NCBI GenBank assembly: GCA_020186115.1 | Contig: WSYJ01000025.1 | Coordinates: forward strand, 372,001-436,000 | Direction: 5' to 3' | From: Histomonas meleagridis | Lineage: Eukaryota; Parabasalia; Tritrichomonadida; Dientamoebidae | DNA length: 64,000 nucleotides | Shown here: positions 11,126 to 21,070 of the stretch, piece by piece | Layout: each line of letters opens with the position of its first letter | How positions within the stretch are numbered: position 1 is the stretch's first letter | Notes under the pieces: generated by a model | What the model was told of the DNA's origin: nothing | Databases searched by the model: none | What the model saw: the letters and a program-made list of their open reading frames with translations, nothing else | Made by a program: the position numbers and the translations under genes

Positions 11126-11637
11126 ATGCCTCGTAGGTTACGTAGACGTAGTTATTCACGTGGACGTCCATTGAAGACTGTAAAGTATTCTAATGAGACT
11201 TTCAACTGTTCTGGGAATATCACATTCAATACCGGTTCTGGAGATTCTGCTGTTGGTGATCAAGTAAATACAACCTTGATTAGTGCCGTTGCTACTCAAT
11301 GTATGCGTAAAGTAAAGAATTTTACTTTAAAAATGATTACTGATGTTGATATACCGATATTATAAGCTCTAGTTTATGTTCCTGATGGTACTGCTGTACA
11401 ACCGATGTCACTTGGTACCCCTGCTGCCCCTGTATCATTATATAAACCTAATCGAAATGTTATTATGTCAGGGTACCTTACTCCCAATGCCCAGCAAACT
11501 CAAGTATTTCGTACTCGCTTAGCACGTAATTTGAATTCTGGTGATGATATCGCTTTATGTTTAAAGATTCTATGCCCGGCACTGTTATTGATGATAAATT
11601 CTTAGGGGTTCAATTAAATTATGCTATCACTTATTAA
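11126..11637 (+). pseudogene. CRESS-virus-like capsid protein, broken
   Basis: The N-terminus is strongly basic (MPRRLRRRSYSRGRP), as in circovirus-like capsids, where it binds DNA inside the shell. The rest resembles the single jelly-roll capsid: a DVDIPIL strand near residue 75, PVSLYKPNRNVIMSGYL, and RTRLARNLNSGDDIALCL. An in-frame TAA at 11363-11365 interrupts the frame, and a frameshift near 11565 moves the C-terminal strand (ending in an LNYAITY-type motif) to another frame that stops at 11635-11637. About 170 codons in all. Two lesions make it a probable pseudogene. Confidence 0.72.
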
Positions 11638-11663
11638 TAAAAAATTTTCCCACTGTTATTTTT

Positions 11664-12309
11664 ATGTTTGATCCTCATCGCATTGGACCTATTAGTGAAT
11701 CTTATTATTCACGTAATAAGGGACGTGTGTTACAACGTAAGTTGGTGCCCCCTCTTAATCCTCCTATGACTAAGTATGATTTAGATAGAGCATACGATGT
11801 TCTTAAGAACAATGGTAAAATTCCTGATTATACTATTCAAGAAGACATTGTTTATTATCCTGGTGGTACTAGTACTAAACGTGTTGCATATGAAATTGGA
11901 TCTACTATTAAGGTATTTATACCAATTTCATCAGTTATTATTGGTTCTGATAATTCTAATGTTATTCCCTTAACTCAATTTACTTATTCTAATGGTTTAA
12001 ATCAGACATTCGATGGTACTCATTATTATGTCTTTATTTGTATCCAACCCAATTCTCCTAATGATATTTATACTCTTATACGTGTTAATTTTATTAAACA
12101 AGGTCAAGTATCTCAAGCAGGTCCTATGTATTATTATTTATATATATTTATATGATTTTGATACAACTCAACCAGACAATGATGATTGTATTGTATCATT
12201 TGCAACTACTACTAATTCTATTATATTTATTTCACAAGATACTAATTTTAGTGTTGCTGCACCTAGTAATATATATGTTCCTAATTCTAATTATTTATTT
12301 AATTTTTAA
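11664..12309 (+). pseudogene. CRESS-like element copy A, second rightward ORF (possible structural protein), frameshifted
   Basis: It starts with ATG after TCCCACTGTTATTTTT. The first 160 codons are open and contain beta-rich segments such as GSTIKVFIPIS and DGTHYYVFICIQPN. Near 12143 a ~10-bp gain of ATTTAT-type sequence, relative to copy B (27437-27889), shifts the frame; the rest ends in FSVAAPSNIYVPNSNYLFNF at 12309. The shared C-terminal half with copy B shows the original frame. No known family is recognised. Its position after the capsid gene suggests a virion component, but that is inference. Confidence 0.6.
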
Positions 12310-12608
12310 TTGTAAAAATTAAACCATTCAATTGATTTTAAGATATTTTCTTTTTTCTATCGGTTTTTCTGGTTAATTTTTTTCTCTTTTCGACTCAGCA
12401 CATAAGTGATAATAACAAAGTTTGTTCACTCTATGGGCAATTGAGAACTTTTTTCTTTTTTTCTTTTTCTTTAAACCAAGGTACCCCCTCCCCCAAAGAG
12501 AGCCCTAATGGCGAATGAGTGCATTTATCACAAACCTGCCGTAGCCCGACTCCGCGGAGCACTTTTTTTATAAATAGGCGTAGACAGGTGATCAGTATAT
12601 AGTGTACT
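12310..12608. repeat. CRESS-like element copy A: conserved rep/ORF 3' intergenic region and rep stub
   Basis: Nearly identical to 27890-28190 and clearly related to 26285-26475 at the 3' end of rep. It holds the palindrome AACAAAGTTTGTT, a C-run (CCCCCTCCCCCAAAGAGAG) and, at 12502-12533, the reverse complement of the last rep codons (INALIRH and stop). Rep similarity breaks off there. A segment with GACTCCGCGGAGC follows to AGTGTACT at 12608, where the Maverick begins. Confidence 0.75.
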
Positions 12609-12929
12609 GGGGGGCGGGGCCCCTAGGGTCCTCGTGATCAGTCCCGACCTTAAGTTTTCACTCGGGGGATTGGAGGCCTCAGACCCCTCCAATCCCCAGA
12701 GTGTGCTCGCTCCGCTCGCTACAAAAATCAAAATGATTTTTGTAAGCCATACAATTAGTCTGAAAATTTGAATACACATTCAATTTTGATCGAACGCGAA
12801 ACTTTTTGATAGGAACGATAGCACTTTTAGCACCACTTTTCGCATAAACCTATCAAAAACATCACATTACCAACACGAATTGTCCCCGATTATCTTTGGT
12901 CGGACATTTATCCTATTTAATTTATCTTT
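12609..12929 (+). repeat. Maverick left terminal inverted repeat
   Basis: This is the reverse complement of 24533-24906. The outer ~130 bp are GC-rich in an AT-rich region. The left copy lacks the outer arm of the palindrome seen at the right end and lacks ~40 bp that lengthen the inner hairpin there. It includes GCTCGCTCCGCTCGCT and the hairpin GGGGATTGGAGG...CCTCCAATCCCC. Confidence 0.9.
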
Positions 12930-12954
12930 GATCGGAGGTTAGTAGTCAAAAAGC

Positions 12955-12996
12955 GACGGTTATTGTTTGGTCTCATCACAACCTTTATTTTTATAA
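12955..12996 (+). promoter_or_regulatory. Promoter of first Maverick gene, host-like
   Basis: GACGGTTATTGTTTGGTCTC is followed by TCACAACCTTTATTTTTATAA directly before ATG 12997. The ACGGTTA core resembles the Myb-type motif seen upstream of host genes here, and CCTTTAT fits the initiator-like motif described for trichomonad genes. Confidence 0.5.
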
Positions 12997-13338
12997 ATGC
13001 TTAAACCAGTGATTAAAACGTATTTTTGTACTTCCCAAAAAGAAAACCGTTTTCCGCCTGAATTTGTGGATTCTCAAAATCCTAGATATATAGTAGTACA
13101 ACAATGTAAGTGTAAATTTAAGGATTATTTAGTATCTGATGTTTCAATGCATGCTGATTTCATTGAACGTGATCATTATGAAGATTATTTTTGTATTTAT
13201 ACGAATGAAAATAGAACTAAATATAAGAAATATGAATATAAAAGTAGAAAACCAAATTTTAAAATATGGTTTAAAGAAATGAATGGTAAAGAAATTGAAC
13301 CAGAATATTTTATGTTAGAATTATTATTAATTTATTAA
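12997..13338 (+). CDS. Maverick protein of unknown function
   Basis: 113 codons with an intact frame, starting at ATG 12997 just inside the left repeat. The protein is basic and rich in Lys, Tyr and Phe, with cysteines in QQCKCKFKDY. I recognise no domain. It lies 20 bp upstream of the fibre-like gene on the same strand. Its position at the very end of the element, before the fibre gene, suggests a virion or host-interaction role, but nothing in the sequence proves it. Confidence 0.6.
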   Translation: MLKPVIKTYFCTSQKENRFPPEFVDSQNPRYIVVQQCKCKFKDYLVSDVSMHADFIERDHYEDYFCIYTNENRTKYKKYEYKSRKPNFKIWFKEMNGKEIEPEYFMLELLLIY

Positions 13339-13358
13339 ATAAAAATCATTTTTTATCA

Positions 13359-14659
13359 ATGTTTACTATTGAGAATGCTATGAAAGGTGTAAAAACTAAT
13401 GTTGTTGAAGCTTCTGAAATTATTGATAAAGATGATATAGAAGAAGTTTTAGAAAATTATCCTACAAATGACCAAATAACAGAAAAACTTAATACTATAA
13501 CTTCGATTACATTACCTCAATTATATTATAATAAATCAGAAACAGATGAAAAATATTCTACCAAAAGTCATACTCATAATACAATAAATAATGATTTAAC
13601 AGTAAATGGGAATGTACAAGTTACTTCATTAAATGGTTTTCAATTGGCAACTTCAGAAGGTGGTAAATGGGATACAAAATTATATGTACCATCTATTATT
13701 ACATTAAAAAATGATGGTGTTGTAGAAGTTGGTCAATATATGGTATACCTGATGGATTCGTTCCTATAGAACATTTTCATGATTATAGATATTCATTGCT
13801 TGATCATACACATACAAAATTTAATAATGATATTACTATTAATGGTAAAATTAACAATTATTATATTAATAATGGTTCTACAGCAAATAATTATTTAAAT
13901 ACTTTACCTTGTATAGCTACTATTAAAAGTGATGGTGTTATGGAAATAGGACAGTACATTGATTTTCATGATAGTAATGATGATAGTGATTACAATTGGA
14001 GAATAAGAACTGCTGATAATACTATGTATTTCGGTAAACTTAATAACAGTAATGGTAATATCAGTTTTAATGGTGATAGGAGTAATATAAATTGTAATTC
14101 TATTAATGATATTAATGTAAGTTTTTTCTCATTAAAAGGCCATACACATAGTTATAATGATTTAACAGATATTCCTTCAGGTCTTGTACAAATAAATACA
14201 ACTATTATTCATAATGCTCCTGTTACAGAAGATTTAACACAATTTCAAATTGGTTCACCTATATTTTGTACAGGTAATGTTTTTTCATTAAAAGAAAATG
14301 GCATATATACTTCAAATACATTTACAACAGATTGTATACCATCAGTTAAAACATCAGGTACATATAAAGAATATTTAGGTATATGTGTAGCTAAACATGA
14401 AACTGGTTATAAAGCTTCAATAGGTGATGTTATTAAAAGAGAAATCGAAATTTTACAAGATACTATTGATTTTGCTACACATGGAGATTTTTATTTTACA
14501 GTAAATAATACTGCAGATTATGAAAATGGTGATGTAGTATTATTTGATGGTAATAAATTATCAGATGATTTAGTAATAACGACTAAAATATTAAATTCAA
14601 TAGTTGGTGAAGTAACAGGTAAAATAGATGAACATTTATTAAGTGTATTTAAAGAATAA
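13359..14659 (+). pseudogene. Maverick tail-fibre-like protein, frameshifted
   Basis: It starts at ATG 13359 after TCATTTTTTATCA. The first frame runs to a stop at ~13769. The reading continues in another frame from about 13739 (start of the YGIPDGF segment) to TAA 14659, so one frameshift near 13735 splits a ~433-codon gene. Three His-containing units, KSHTHNTINND, LDHTHTKFNND and KGHTHSYNDL, each follow a Tyr/Ser-rich turn. They resemble the HxH shaft repeats of phage tail fibres, where the histidines can bind metal. Repeated VNGN/INGK turns fit a trimeric beta-helix shaft, and the C-terminal ~150 residues could be a head domain. The frame outside the single break is clean. Confidence 0.62.
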
Positions 14660-14691
14660 AAAAATATTTTATTTCATTTTATTTTTTTTAT

Positions 14692-16297
14692 ATGGATCCA
14701 GTTTATAAAAGAAGAAGAGAAATACAGGATTCATTCGAAAAATTGATTAAAAATGAATTAAATAATGAAAATTCACAATTAAAAGGTAATTTGAGTCTTC
14801 AAAATTTTATTAATTTTCTGAATGAAAAATATAATAGGGAGTTTAATTTTACACCTGAATTTAATACTGGTACAAAGCCATTAGTTGAAACATACAACAA
14901 TTTAGTTAATTATTATATAGATGTGAGCTTAGAAAGAACAACAGATGAACAATTTAAAAATAAACAATATGACGATTATAAGCAATTTGAATATAATTTT
15001 ATTAAACTTTTTATCAAAACTGAAAAAATTACACCTATTAATGGAAAAATTGGAAGAAAAACAATTCCAGAGCATTATGAATATTATATTAGAACGATTA
15101 TCAAAAAATTGAATGAGATGTTTGCACGCAAAGTTTTTGAAACTAAAAAAAAAGCCTCTCAAATTTAATGAATATTGTGAAGAATTAAGGAAATATTTAT
15201 ATGGTATTGAAATAATTGATAATAAAATTGGGAACGTATTTACATTCGATTCTGCATATAGCAATTATTTGTTACAATATTTTAGTAAATTTCCTTATGA
15301 CAATACATATAAATATTATAATATTTATGAAGATTCTAAGAATCCACCTTATATTAACACAGGTTTCAAATCTCGTTCGAAAAACAAATATTTATTTGAT
15401 AACTATTTTCTTCCATATCATATTGATTATTCAAAATTAGATCCTCAATTTAAACCTAATATAAATTATTTTCCTTATAAAAGATATAAAAAATACCAAT
15501 TAAAATATATTGGTAATAATGGTAAATATCAAATGGATTTATTTTTTTATGGTTATGATGATACCACTAAAACAGAAACAAAATATTGTTATTTATTAGC
15601 AGTTGAAATTAGGTCTAGATTTTTATTTTATGCCTATACTAATACAAAAATAAATGATAAAATAACTAGAAAGAAATCGATAGAATCTATAGCTAATTCA
15701 TATTTTGTATAATTTAATCCTATAATTATACATTGTGATTCTGAAAAAACATTTTTATCAAAACCTTTACAATATATAGCAGCACATTTATCTGGTGTAA
15801 AAATAATTCCAGTAAAAAGAATAATTTTAGAAGATAAATCTTATCCTATTCATACTTCTTTAGCTATAATAAATAGAATTTGTAGAACTATTAGAGATAT
15901 GGCTGATAATATGGGTTTAAAAGAAATAGATCCATATCATATGAAGAAAATTGTTAATAATTATAATAATACTTATCATAAAACATTAAGTCAATTAAAT
16001 CACAAAAAAATTTCACCATTAGAAGCTTTTAATCAAGAAAAATCTTTTGGTTCAGAGTTACATAAATTAAATGATAAAATTATAAATCAAGAAGGATTTT
16101 ATTTACCTCCTGGTACAACAGTAACAGTTTATAACACAGATCAATTAAAAAAAAGATCAAAAATATTACCAGATATTTTTATAGTAGATAATTTCGAAAA
16201 AGGTAAATATAATATTTATAATGAAAAAGGTATAAAAATGTCAGTACCAAGATATTTATTAAATCCTGTGCCTTATCCTATTAATTTTAATAAATAA
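14692..16297 (+). pseudogene. Maverick integrase (rve superfamily), two breaks
   Basis: Frame 1 (14692-15168) gives a Lys-rich N-terminal region. An A-run at 15147-15155 shifts to the frame that carries the catalytic core. There YQMDLFFYGYD has the first Asp and, after an in-frame TAA at 15710-15712, IIIHCDSEKTFLS has the second. The third acidic residue is not clear: the expected position reads IINRICRTIRDM, with Asn. The C-terminal domain ends in KMSVPRYLLNPVP. Mavericks use this enzyme to insert linear DNA with terminal repeats. The last 11 bp overlap the convergent gene ending at 16287. About 535 codons in all, probably inactive. Confidence 0.75.
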
Positions 16298-16808
16298 ATA
16301 CTTTTTCTAATGATATATTGAATTCATTTATTAATGTGTAATATTCTTTATTATATTGTGAACTAAAATCATAACCATTAATCTTAATTGAATTAACTTT
16401 TTTAATTGAATTTACATGTTTTAAACATCCAGGTTCAGGATCTTCATAACTTAATCTAATTTGATTAAAATCAATTTCTAAAATTAAACTTATAGCTTGT
16501 ACTAAATCATTAGCATTAATAATAATTTTACCACTATTATCAATTAAATTTGCTATTAATTTCATATTATTCGTCTTTAATATCGCACTAAATGTTAAAG
16601 CTATATGTTTATATAAAGCACTTGCATTAACAGTATTAAGTTCAGTTTCTCTTGTAATTATTTTTGGTGTTTCTTCATTAACTTCAGGATAATGTACTGG
16701 TGGTTCACTATTGTTATCATTAATAATAACTTTACAATTAGCACTACAACCATTATGTTCAGTATTATTCTTCCCTACATGGGGTGAGAAATCACTTATT
16801 TTGATCAT
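16287..16808 (-). CDS. Maverick protein of unknown function
   Basis: 173 codons, intact, starting at ATG 16808 after the initiator-like TCATTATTATTTTTT on the minus strand. There is a short Cys/His stretch near the start (HNGCSANCK) and a helical middle (ALYKHIALTFSAILK). No known family is recognised. It is convergent with the integrase and 39 bp downstream of the 489-codon gene on the same strand, so it belongs to the leftward, probably structural, block. Confidence 0.65.
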   Translation of the reverse strand: MIKISDFSPHVGKNNTEHNGCSANCKVIINDNNSEPPVHYPEVNEETPKIITRETELNTVNASALYKHIALTFSAILKTNNMKLIANLIDNSGKIIINANDLVQAISLILEIDFNQIRLSYEDPEPGCLKHVNSIKKVNSIKINGYDFSSQYNKEYYTLINEFNISLEKVFIY

Positions 16809-16847
16809 AAAAAAATAATAATGATTTTAAAAAAAAATTTTCTTTAT

Positions 16848-18317
16848 TTAGAAACCACGATTACTGTCAATATATGTATATAATGATGTTTTAACATCTG
16901 CAAATTTATTCTTATCTAGTAAAATTTCAGAAACTGCTTGCTTTGAAGCACTTGACCAATAATTTTCTCCTGTATCTTCTCTAATATATTTCTTAGCTGT
17001 TTTCTCATCCTCAATATTTTGACCTGACAATATCTTATTCATTCTTGTTTTTATAATGTCATTATAAAATTTAGCAGATACACTAAGTATTGGAAACATT
17101 CCTTTAATCATAGCTAACTTTACAGGAAGTTGTTCATCATTAGCATTATTCTTTTGATAATCTTTAAGATAATCATTATAAATTGGCTTAATAACATATC
17201 TAGTAAACACTTGATTTGCTGTTCTCCTTCTTGGTTTGTGTGTTTTATAAACATCTCTAACACCTGTATCTTGATAATAATTTAAATTAAATTTATCAAC
17301 AGTATCCATAATTTGTCTACCTTCTCGAGTAGGTTTCACCATAGGATCATCAAATGGCTTATTATCATCATATGTAACTTTTCTTATATATTTATCCATA
17401 AATTCATCGAAATCCTCTATATGTTGACCTTTTGCTCTCAAAAGTTTTCTATTTTGTGGACTACCATAACTTTTTTGTAAAAATCTTATATATTGTGCTT
17501 CATAGGGGTCATGTTGTTTAACTGTCCATCCATTTACAAATTTTGCTCTTTTATGTTGATCTGCAACTATAACATCTGGAATACCATCCTTATTTATATC
17601 TTCTTCAATTGCAGTCCAATGATATCTTGGATCCTTTTTATCTTTATTATGTTTTTCAACTAATGCTCTTGCTCCTTCTATTGTTTGAAGCTCTCTAATT
17701 TTTTTAACATCTTTCTTTAAATCAAGAATAAGATGTGCTAATGTATCCATATTTTCATCCAATATAACATTACTTCCTCCAGTATATTTATATTTATTCT
17801 TATCTTCTATAAAATCATACATTTTACCATCAGGAGTTCTAATGTGATATTCATGAGGTCTTAAAGGTGGTGGTAAACCTTTAGTATTTGTTCTTTTTTT
17901 TTGATATTTTCCAACCATTTTTTCATAACCCAATGGTGGAATTTCGTTAGACAAAATTGGTTTAATGTCTTCGATAGTTACTGTTGGCTGCACTGATGAA
18001 AAATGATCTTCATATTCTGTTTCTTCCAAAGCATCATCCTTTTGTACTTCTGGATGAAATGCGGCTAGATCCTCAAAAAATGGATGTTGAATATTTTGTA
18101 AATACGTCAATATATTGTCCCATAAAGTATTCTCATCTATATTGGTTGTTTTTAATGTTCGCCATATTTTTATTTGATTATTGAGATCATTTATTGTTTT
18201 ATTGGATTGATTATTTCTCCATTGTTTTAAGTTTTCTTCAGCAGCAGTCATATCAATACCAAGAACATTAAGATAAGTAGCTATTTCATTATCTATACCC
18301 TGTTGGCCTTTTAACAT
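16848..18317 (-). CDS. Maverick 489-residue protein, probably virion-associated
   Basis: A long intact frame starting at ATG 18317. Around residues 235-262 it has DINKDGIPDVIVAD...KFVNGW, a Ca-loop-like DxNxDG turn with a NGW end. I have the impression that similar segments recur in proteins of Mavericks and polinton-like viruses, but I cannot verify this here. The N-terminus is helical, and a basic patch KTHKPRRRTANQ lies near residue 365. It is located between the ATPase gene (31 bp upstream) and another orphan gene, all on the minus strand, which suggests one morphogenesis block. It is too long for a typical penton and shows no protease or polymerase motif. Being intact contrasts with the broken neighbours. 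Confidence 0.65.
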   Translation of the reverse strand: MLKGQQGIDNEIATYLNVLGIDMTAAEENLKQWRNNQSNKTINDLNNQIKIWRTLKTTNIDENTLWDNILTYLQNIQHPFFEDLAAFHPEVQKDDALEETEYEDHFSSVQPTVTIEDIKPILSNEIPPLGYEKMVGKYQKKRTNTKGLPPPLRPHEYHIRTPDGKMYDFIEDKNKYKYTGGSNVILDENMDTLAHLILDLKKDVKKIRELQTIEGARALVEKHNKDKKDPRYHWTAIEEDINKDGIPDVIVADQHKRAKFVNGWTVKQHDPYEAQYIRFLQKSYGSPQNRKLLRAKGQHIEDFDEFMDKYIRKVTYDDNKPFDDPMVKPTREGRQIMDTVDKFNLNYYQDTGVRDVYKTHKPRRRTANQVFTRYVIKPIYNDYLKDYQKNNANDEQLPVKLAMIKGMFPILSVSAKFYNDIIKTRMNKILSGQNIEDEKTAKKYIREDTGENYWSSASKQAVSEILLDKNKFADVKTSLYTYIDSNRGF

Positions 18318-18348
18318 TAAAAAAATATGAATTTTAATTTTTCATTTT

Positions 18349-19149
18349 TCATTCAATTTTTATTTTTTGATTATTAACGTCGACGATTATTTTTTGATGT
18401 CCTGTCAGTTTTTGATAAACTGAATAAATTTGATCTTTAGTATAAGACAATGGTATTTGAGCTAACATATAAATTAATTGTTGTTTAGAGAAATTAGGAA
18501 ATATAAATATAGTACTTACATTAGCTTTAACTTCAGCAAGTAAAGATTTCCAAAATTGTACAGCGAAAAATACAGAACATTGAATATGAGCTAATTTAGT
18601 AAATAATTGATTAAAATAATTAGTAGGTTTTTTAAATAAAGGACTATTAGAAAAAAAAAAAAAAAATATTATAGTATGTAAAGTTAAATTATTAAAATTA
18701 TTAATATATAATTTTTCAAATAATTCAGATATTTGATTATCTACTATTTTATTTTCCCAATGATTATTTTTAATTTCATTATAAAATTGTTTCCATTTTA
18801 ATATATCTTTAACTATATCTTCTGCTTGATTTTCAGCTACATATAAAATTGGGATTTTAATTAAAGGTTTTAATGATTCAAAAGTGGGATCGTTTTCTAA
18901 TCCATTTTTATTAATATAAATTAATAAATGAGTTCTAGGACTAATATTACTAATTTTAATAATTTCTCTAATTATACATTGAGTTTTCCCACTTCTTTGT
19001 CTACCTACTGCTATATTTAAAGAATTATAAGGCACATTTACTTCTGGATGCATTTCACTTATTAATTCTTCATTTAATTTAAATTTATTTTTATATAAAC
19101 AATAATCAATCATATTATCTAAGGCATCAATATTAATATCGTTTTCCAT
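18349..19149 (-). CDS. Maverick packaging ATPase (FtsK/HerA type), damaged Walker B
   Basis: 266 codons. Walker A is GRQRSGKTQ (residues 49-57). The C-terminal part fits Maverick packaging ATPases, which pump DNA into capsids: CSVFFAVQFWKSL, then STIFIFPNFSKQQLIYML. Where Walker B should follow a hydrophobic strand with acidic residues, the sequence reads IIFFFFFSNSPLF, encoded by a run of 16 A on the + strand (18651-18666). The run keeps the frame but leaves no Asp/Glu, so ATP hydrolysis should fail. It is divergent from the 19189 gene across a 39-bp AT-rich gap holding initiator-like TCATTTCATTA. Confidence 0.8.
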   Translation of the reverse strand: MENDINIDALDNMIDYCLYKNKFKLNEELISEMHPEVNVPYNSLNIAVGRQRSGKTQCIIREIIKISNISPRTHLLIYINKNGLENDPTFESLKPLIKIPILYVAENQAEDIVKDILKWKQFYNEIKNNHWENKIVDNQISELFEKLYINNFNNLTLHTIIFFFFFSNSPLFKKPTNYFNQLFTKLAHIQCSVFFAVQFWKSLLAEVKANVSTIFIFPNFSKQQLIYMLAQIPLSYTKDQIYSVYQKLTGHQKIIVDVNNQKIKIE

Positions 19150-19188
19150 AAAATAAAATAATTTTATAAAATCATTTCATTATTATTA

Positions 19189-19581
19189 ATGGAAGCTCTT
19201 TATACATGCTTTGCACAAAAATTTAAAGATTGTGATTTTACTGCTATAAATATTAAACCTTCCTTTTCTATCGTTAAAAATAAAAATGTAATAACATTAA
19301 CTGTAACTGTATATAATAAATATCATAATTTATTAAGAAAACAAATTTATAAATTTATAGATGAAAAATATCATCCTACTATTAAAAATCCTTTACAAAA
19401 TATAACACCTGAACAATTAGATCAAGCTTATCAAATATCTAAAATGGAATTATTAAATCAAATATTTAATGATGATTAGAATAAATATAATGCTTATGTA
19501 AATAAATTAAATGTTTTACAAAATTATGCTAACTCAATAATGCCTCAAAATCAAAATGATCAAGCTCAATGTGTTTTATAA
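19189..19581 (+). CDS. Maverick small protein, split by an in-frame stop
   Basis: ATG 19189 follows TCATTTCATTATTATTA. The frame is open for 96 codons to TAG at 19477-19479, then continues in the same frame for 33 codons (NKYNAYVNKLNVLQNYANS...) to TAA 19581. The composition does not change across the stop, so the original protein was probably ~130 residues. It has a beta-rich start (VITLTVTVYNKYH) and a helical end with no known domain. Divergent from the ATPase gene. It may be truncated but functional, or a pseudogene. Confidence 0.55.
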
Positions 19582-19675
19582 ATAAAAATTTAATGCCGTT
19601 AATATTATTCTATTGTTCGAAAAGTGTCACTTTTGAATGAAAAATGAAGATACAAAGATTAAAACTCATTTTTAA

Positions 19676-20400
19676 TTGAATACTTTACTAAAGAGATATA
19701 AGTCATATAAAAAAAACGTAAACAGGCTCAGTCAAATTACTATTGTCAATCAAGAGAATGAAAAAGTGACAGAAAGGTCATAACATATGAAAAACATCAT
19801 ATTTACTGATATCAATTGAAATGGTGTACAAGAAAAGTGACAATATGATCATCATTGAAAAATGGATAAGATAATATGATGCCAAATGGAGTATAACATC
19901 GAATGGAACACATCATAACTTTGCCACAAAAGTATAATTATAGAATTTAAATATTTTAAATAGTCGAATGATTAAAGAAGAGAAAAATAGTGACATTTTA
20001 TTAATGGAATACGAAGATAAGAACATAATAGGCCACAAACTAGGACAAGGACTTGTGTTCAAAGTCGAATGGTCTACAGGCGAAACATCTTGGGAACCAA
20101 TTCAAAATTTAATACCAGGATGTGAAGATTTAATCAATATTCACGTAATTTTTTTATATGAAGATAAAAAAATTAAAATTGCAAATGATCTAGTGAATTG
20201 GCTAACAAGACACATCAATAAATAAAAAAAACAAATTACAAAATCTTTTTAATACCAATTGAGAAAAAATAAAAAAATAACTGAGATACTAATAAGTATA
20301 AAATCATCAAATTACAATCATAAAATGTAAAGTATAGAAAAATATTAAATAAAAAATGACAGAAACAACATGTCATATGAAAAATCATATTTATTTAGTA
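19676..20400 (+). repeat. ~720-bp unit with chromo-like ORF, inverted copy at 25340-26055
   Basis: The 280 bp upstream of the chromo-like ORF (from GAATACTTTACTAAAG to TATAATTATAGAATTTAAA) are nearly identical in reverse complement at 25775-26055. Similarity resumes after the ORF, with AACTGAGATACTAATAAG and GTAAAGTATAGAAAAA matching 25340-25510. One copy is inside the Maverick, the other outside it. Confidence 0.85.
19968..20225 (+). CDS. Chromodomain-like small protein 1
   Basis: 85 codons from ATG 19968. The core reads GLVFKVEWSTGETSWEPIQNLIPGCEDLI. It fits the second and third strands and start of the helix of a chromodomain (V.W.....TWEP..NL), a fold that binds methylated histone tails or other chromatin marks. 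The domain is short and lacks an obvious full aromatic cage at the N-terminal side. A second, more diverged copy lies at 20771, and a broken one at 25538-25720 outside the element. Some transposable elements use chromodomains to target chromatin, which is the likely context here, but function is inference. Confidence 0.6.
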   Translation: MIKEEKNSDILLMEYEDKNIIGHKLGQGLVFKVEWSTGETSWEPIQNLIPGCEDLINIHVIFLYEDKKIKIANDLVNWLTRHINK

Positions 20401-20770
20401 TATGTTAATATATTTTTATGGACAGAAGATCAGTGTTAATAAAATGAATCGATTTTGATCGTATTTTCCCACCTTCGAATTAACGATAGATTCAATTTTT
20501 GCAGTTATGTACTAACTTAAGATATAAATTAATTTTCGAGATCATGGGAAAGATCAGTAAACTATTCAAACAAAAAATATTTGATAGTACAGTCTTTATT
20601 CAGTTCAAAAAGTCATTGTGATCAAAACTTTCAGAAAACAACATTATCGCTATTCAATTTTATGATCGTATATTTTTTGATATTTGAAAGGGTTTTGTTT
20701 CAAAATAATAAAAAAATATATCAAAAAGTTTAACTGTATTGAAATATTTAGAATCACCTTACATCTAAAA
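20226..20770. other. Spacer between the two chromo-like genes
   Basis: AT-rich, no gene. The first ~170 bp belong to the inverted repeat unit. The end carries TCACCTTACATC just before the next ATG, a possible initiator. Confidence 0.5.
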
Positions 20771-21001
20771 ATGGAATATCCAGTTCAAAGCATTCCTGCG
20801 CCACGCATTAAGAATGGGGTGGTGTCTTTCCTGGTGCATTGGGGCACAGGAGAGTTCACTAGAGAACCCCTGGAATGCTTAGTACCGGGAAGTCTCGATC
20901 TTCTTTATGATTGGATCGAGACTCATGGTCCGAATTTAAGACCGGAGATTGTTCATACGATGTATGAACAAATTGAAGCAGCACTCAAGAAAATGGAGTA
21001 A
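20771..21001 (+). CDS. Chromodomain-like small protein 2
   Basis: 76 codons from the first ATG at 20771; an upstream TTG extension is rejected. The core VSFLVHWGTGEFTREPLECL aligns with FKVEWSTGETSWEPIQNL of the 19968 protein, with the conserved Trp of WEP replaced by Arg (REP). The C-terminal ~35 residues form a likely helix (LRPEIVHTMYEQIEAALKKM), like the C-terminal helix of a chromo or chromo-shadow fold. Codon use is more GC-rich than its neighbours. It is convergent with the capsid gene (70 bp apart). Function unknown. Confidence 0.55.
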   Translation: MEYPVQSIPAPRIKNGVVSFLVHWGTGEFTREPLECLVPGSLDLLYDWIETHGPNLRPEIVHTMYEQIEAALKKME

Positions 21002-21070
21002 ATAAAAAAAAATACTTCTAATTTATTATAATCTAAATAAAATTGAGATCTAATTTCAAATAATTTTTAT

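Noticed and set aside
12528-12779. 83-codon GC-rich ORF on the minus strand in the left Maverick repeat
   Set aside because: It spans the viral flank and the terminal repeat; it is open only because of GC-rich hairpin sequence and is not conserved in the right repeat.
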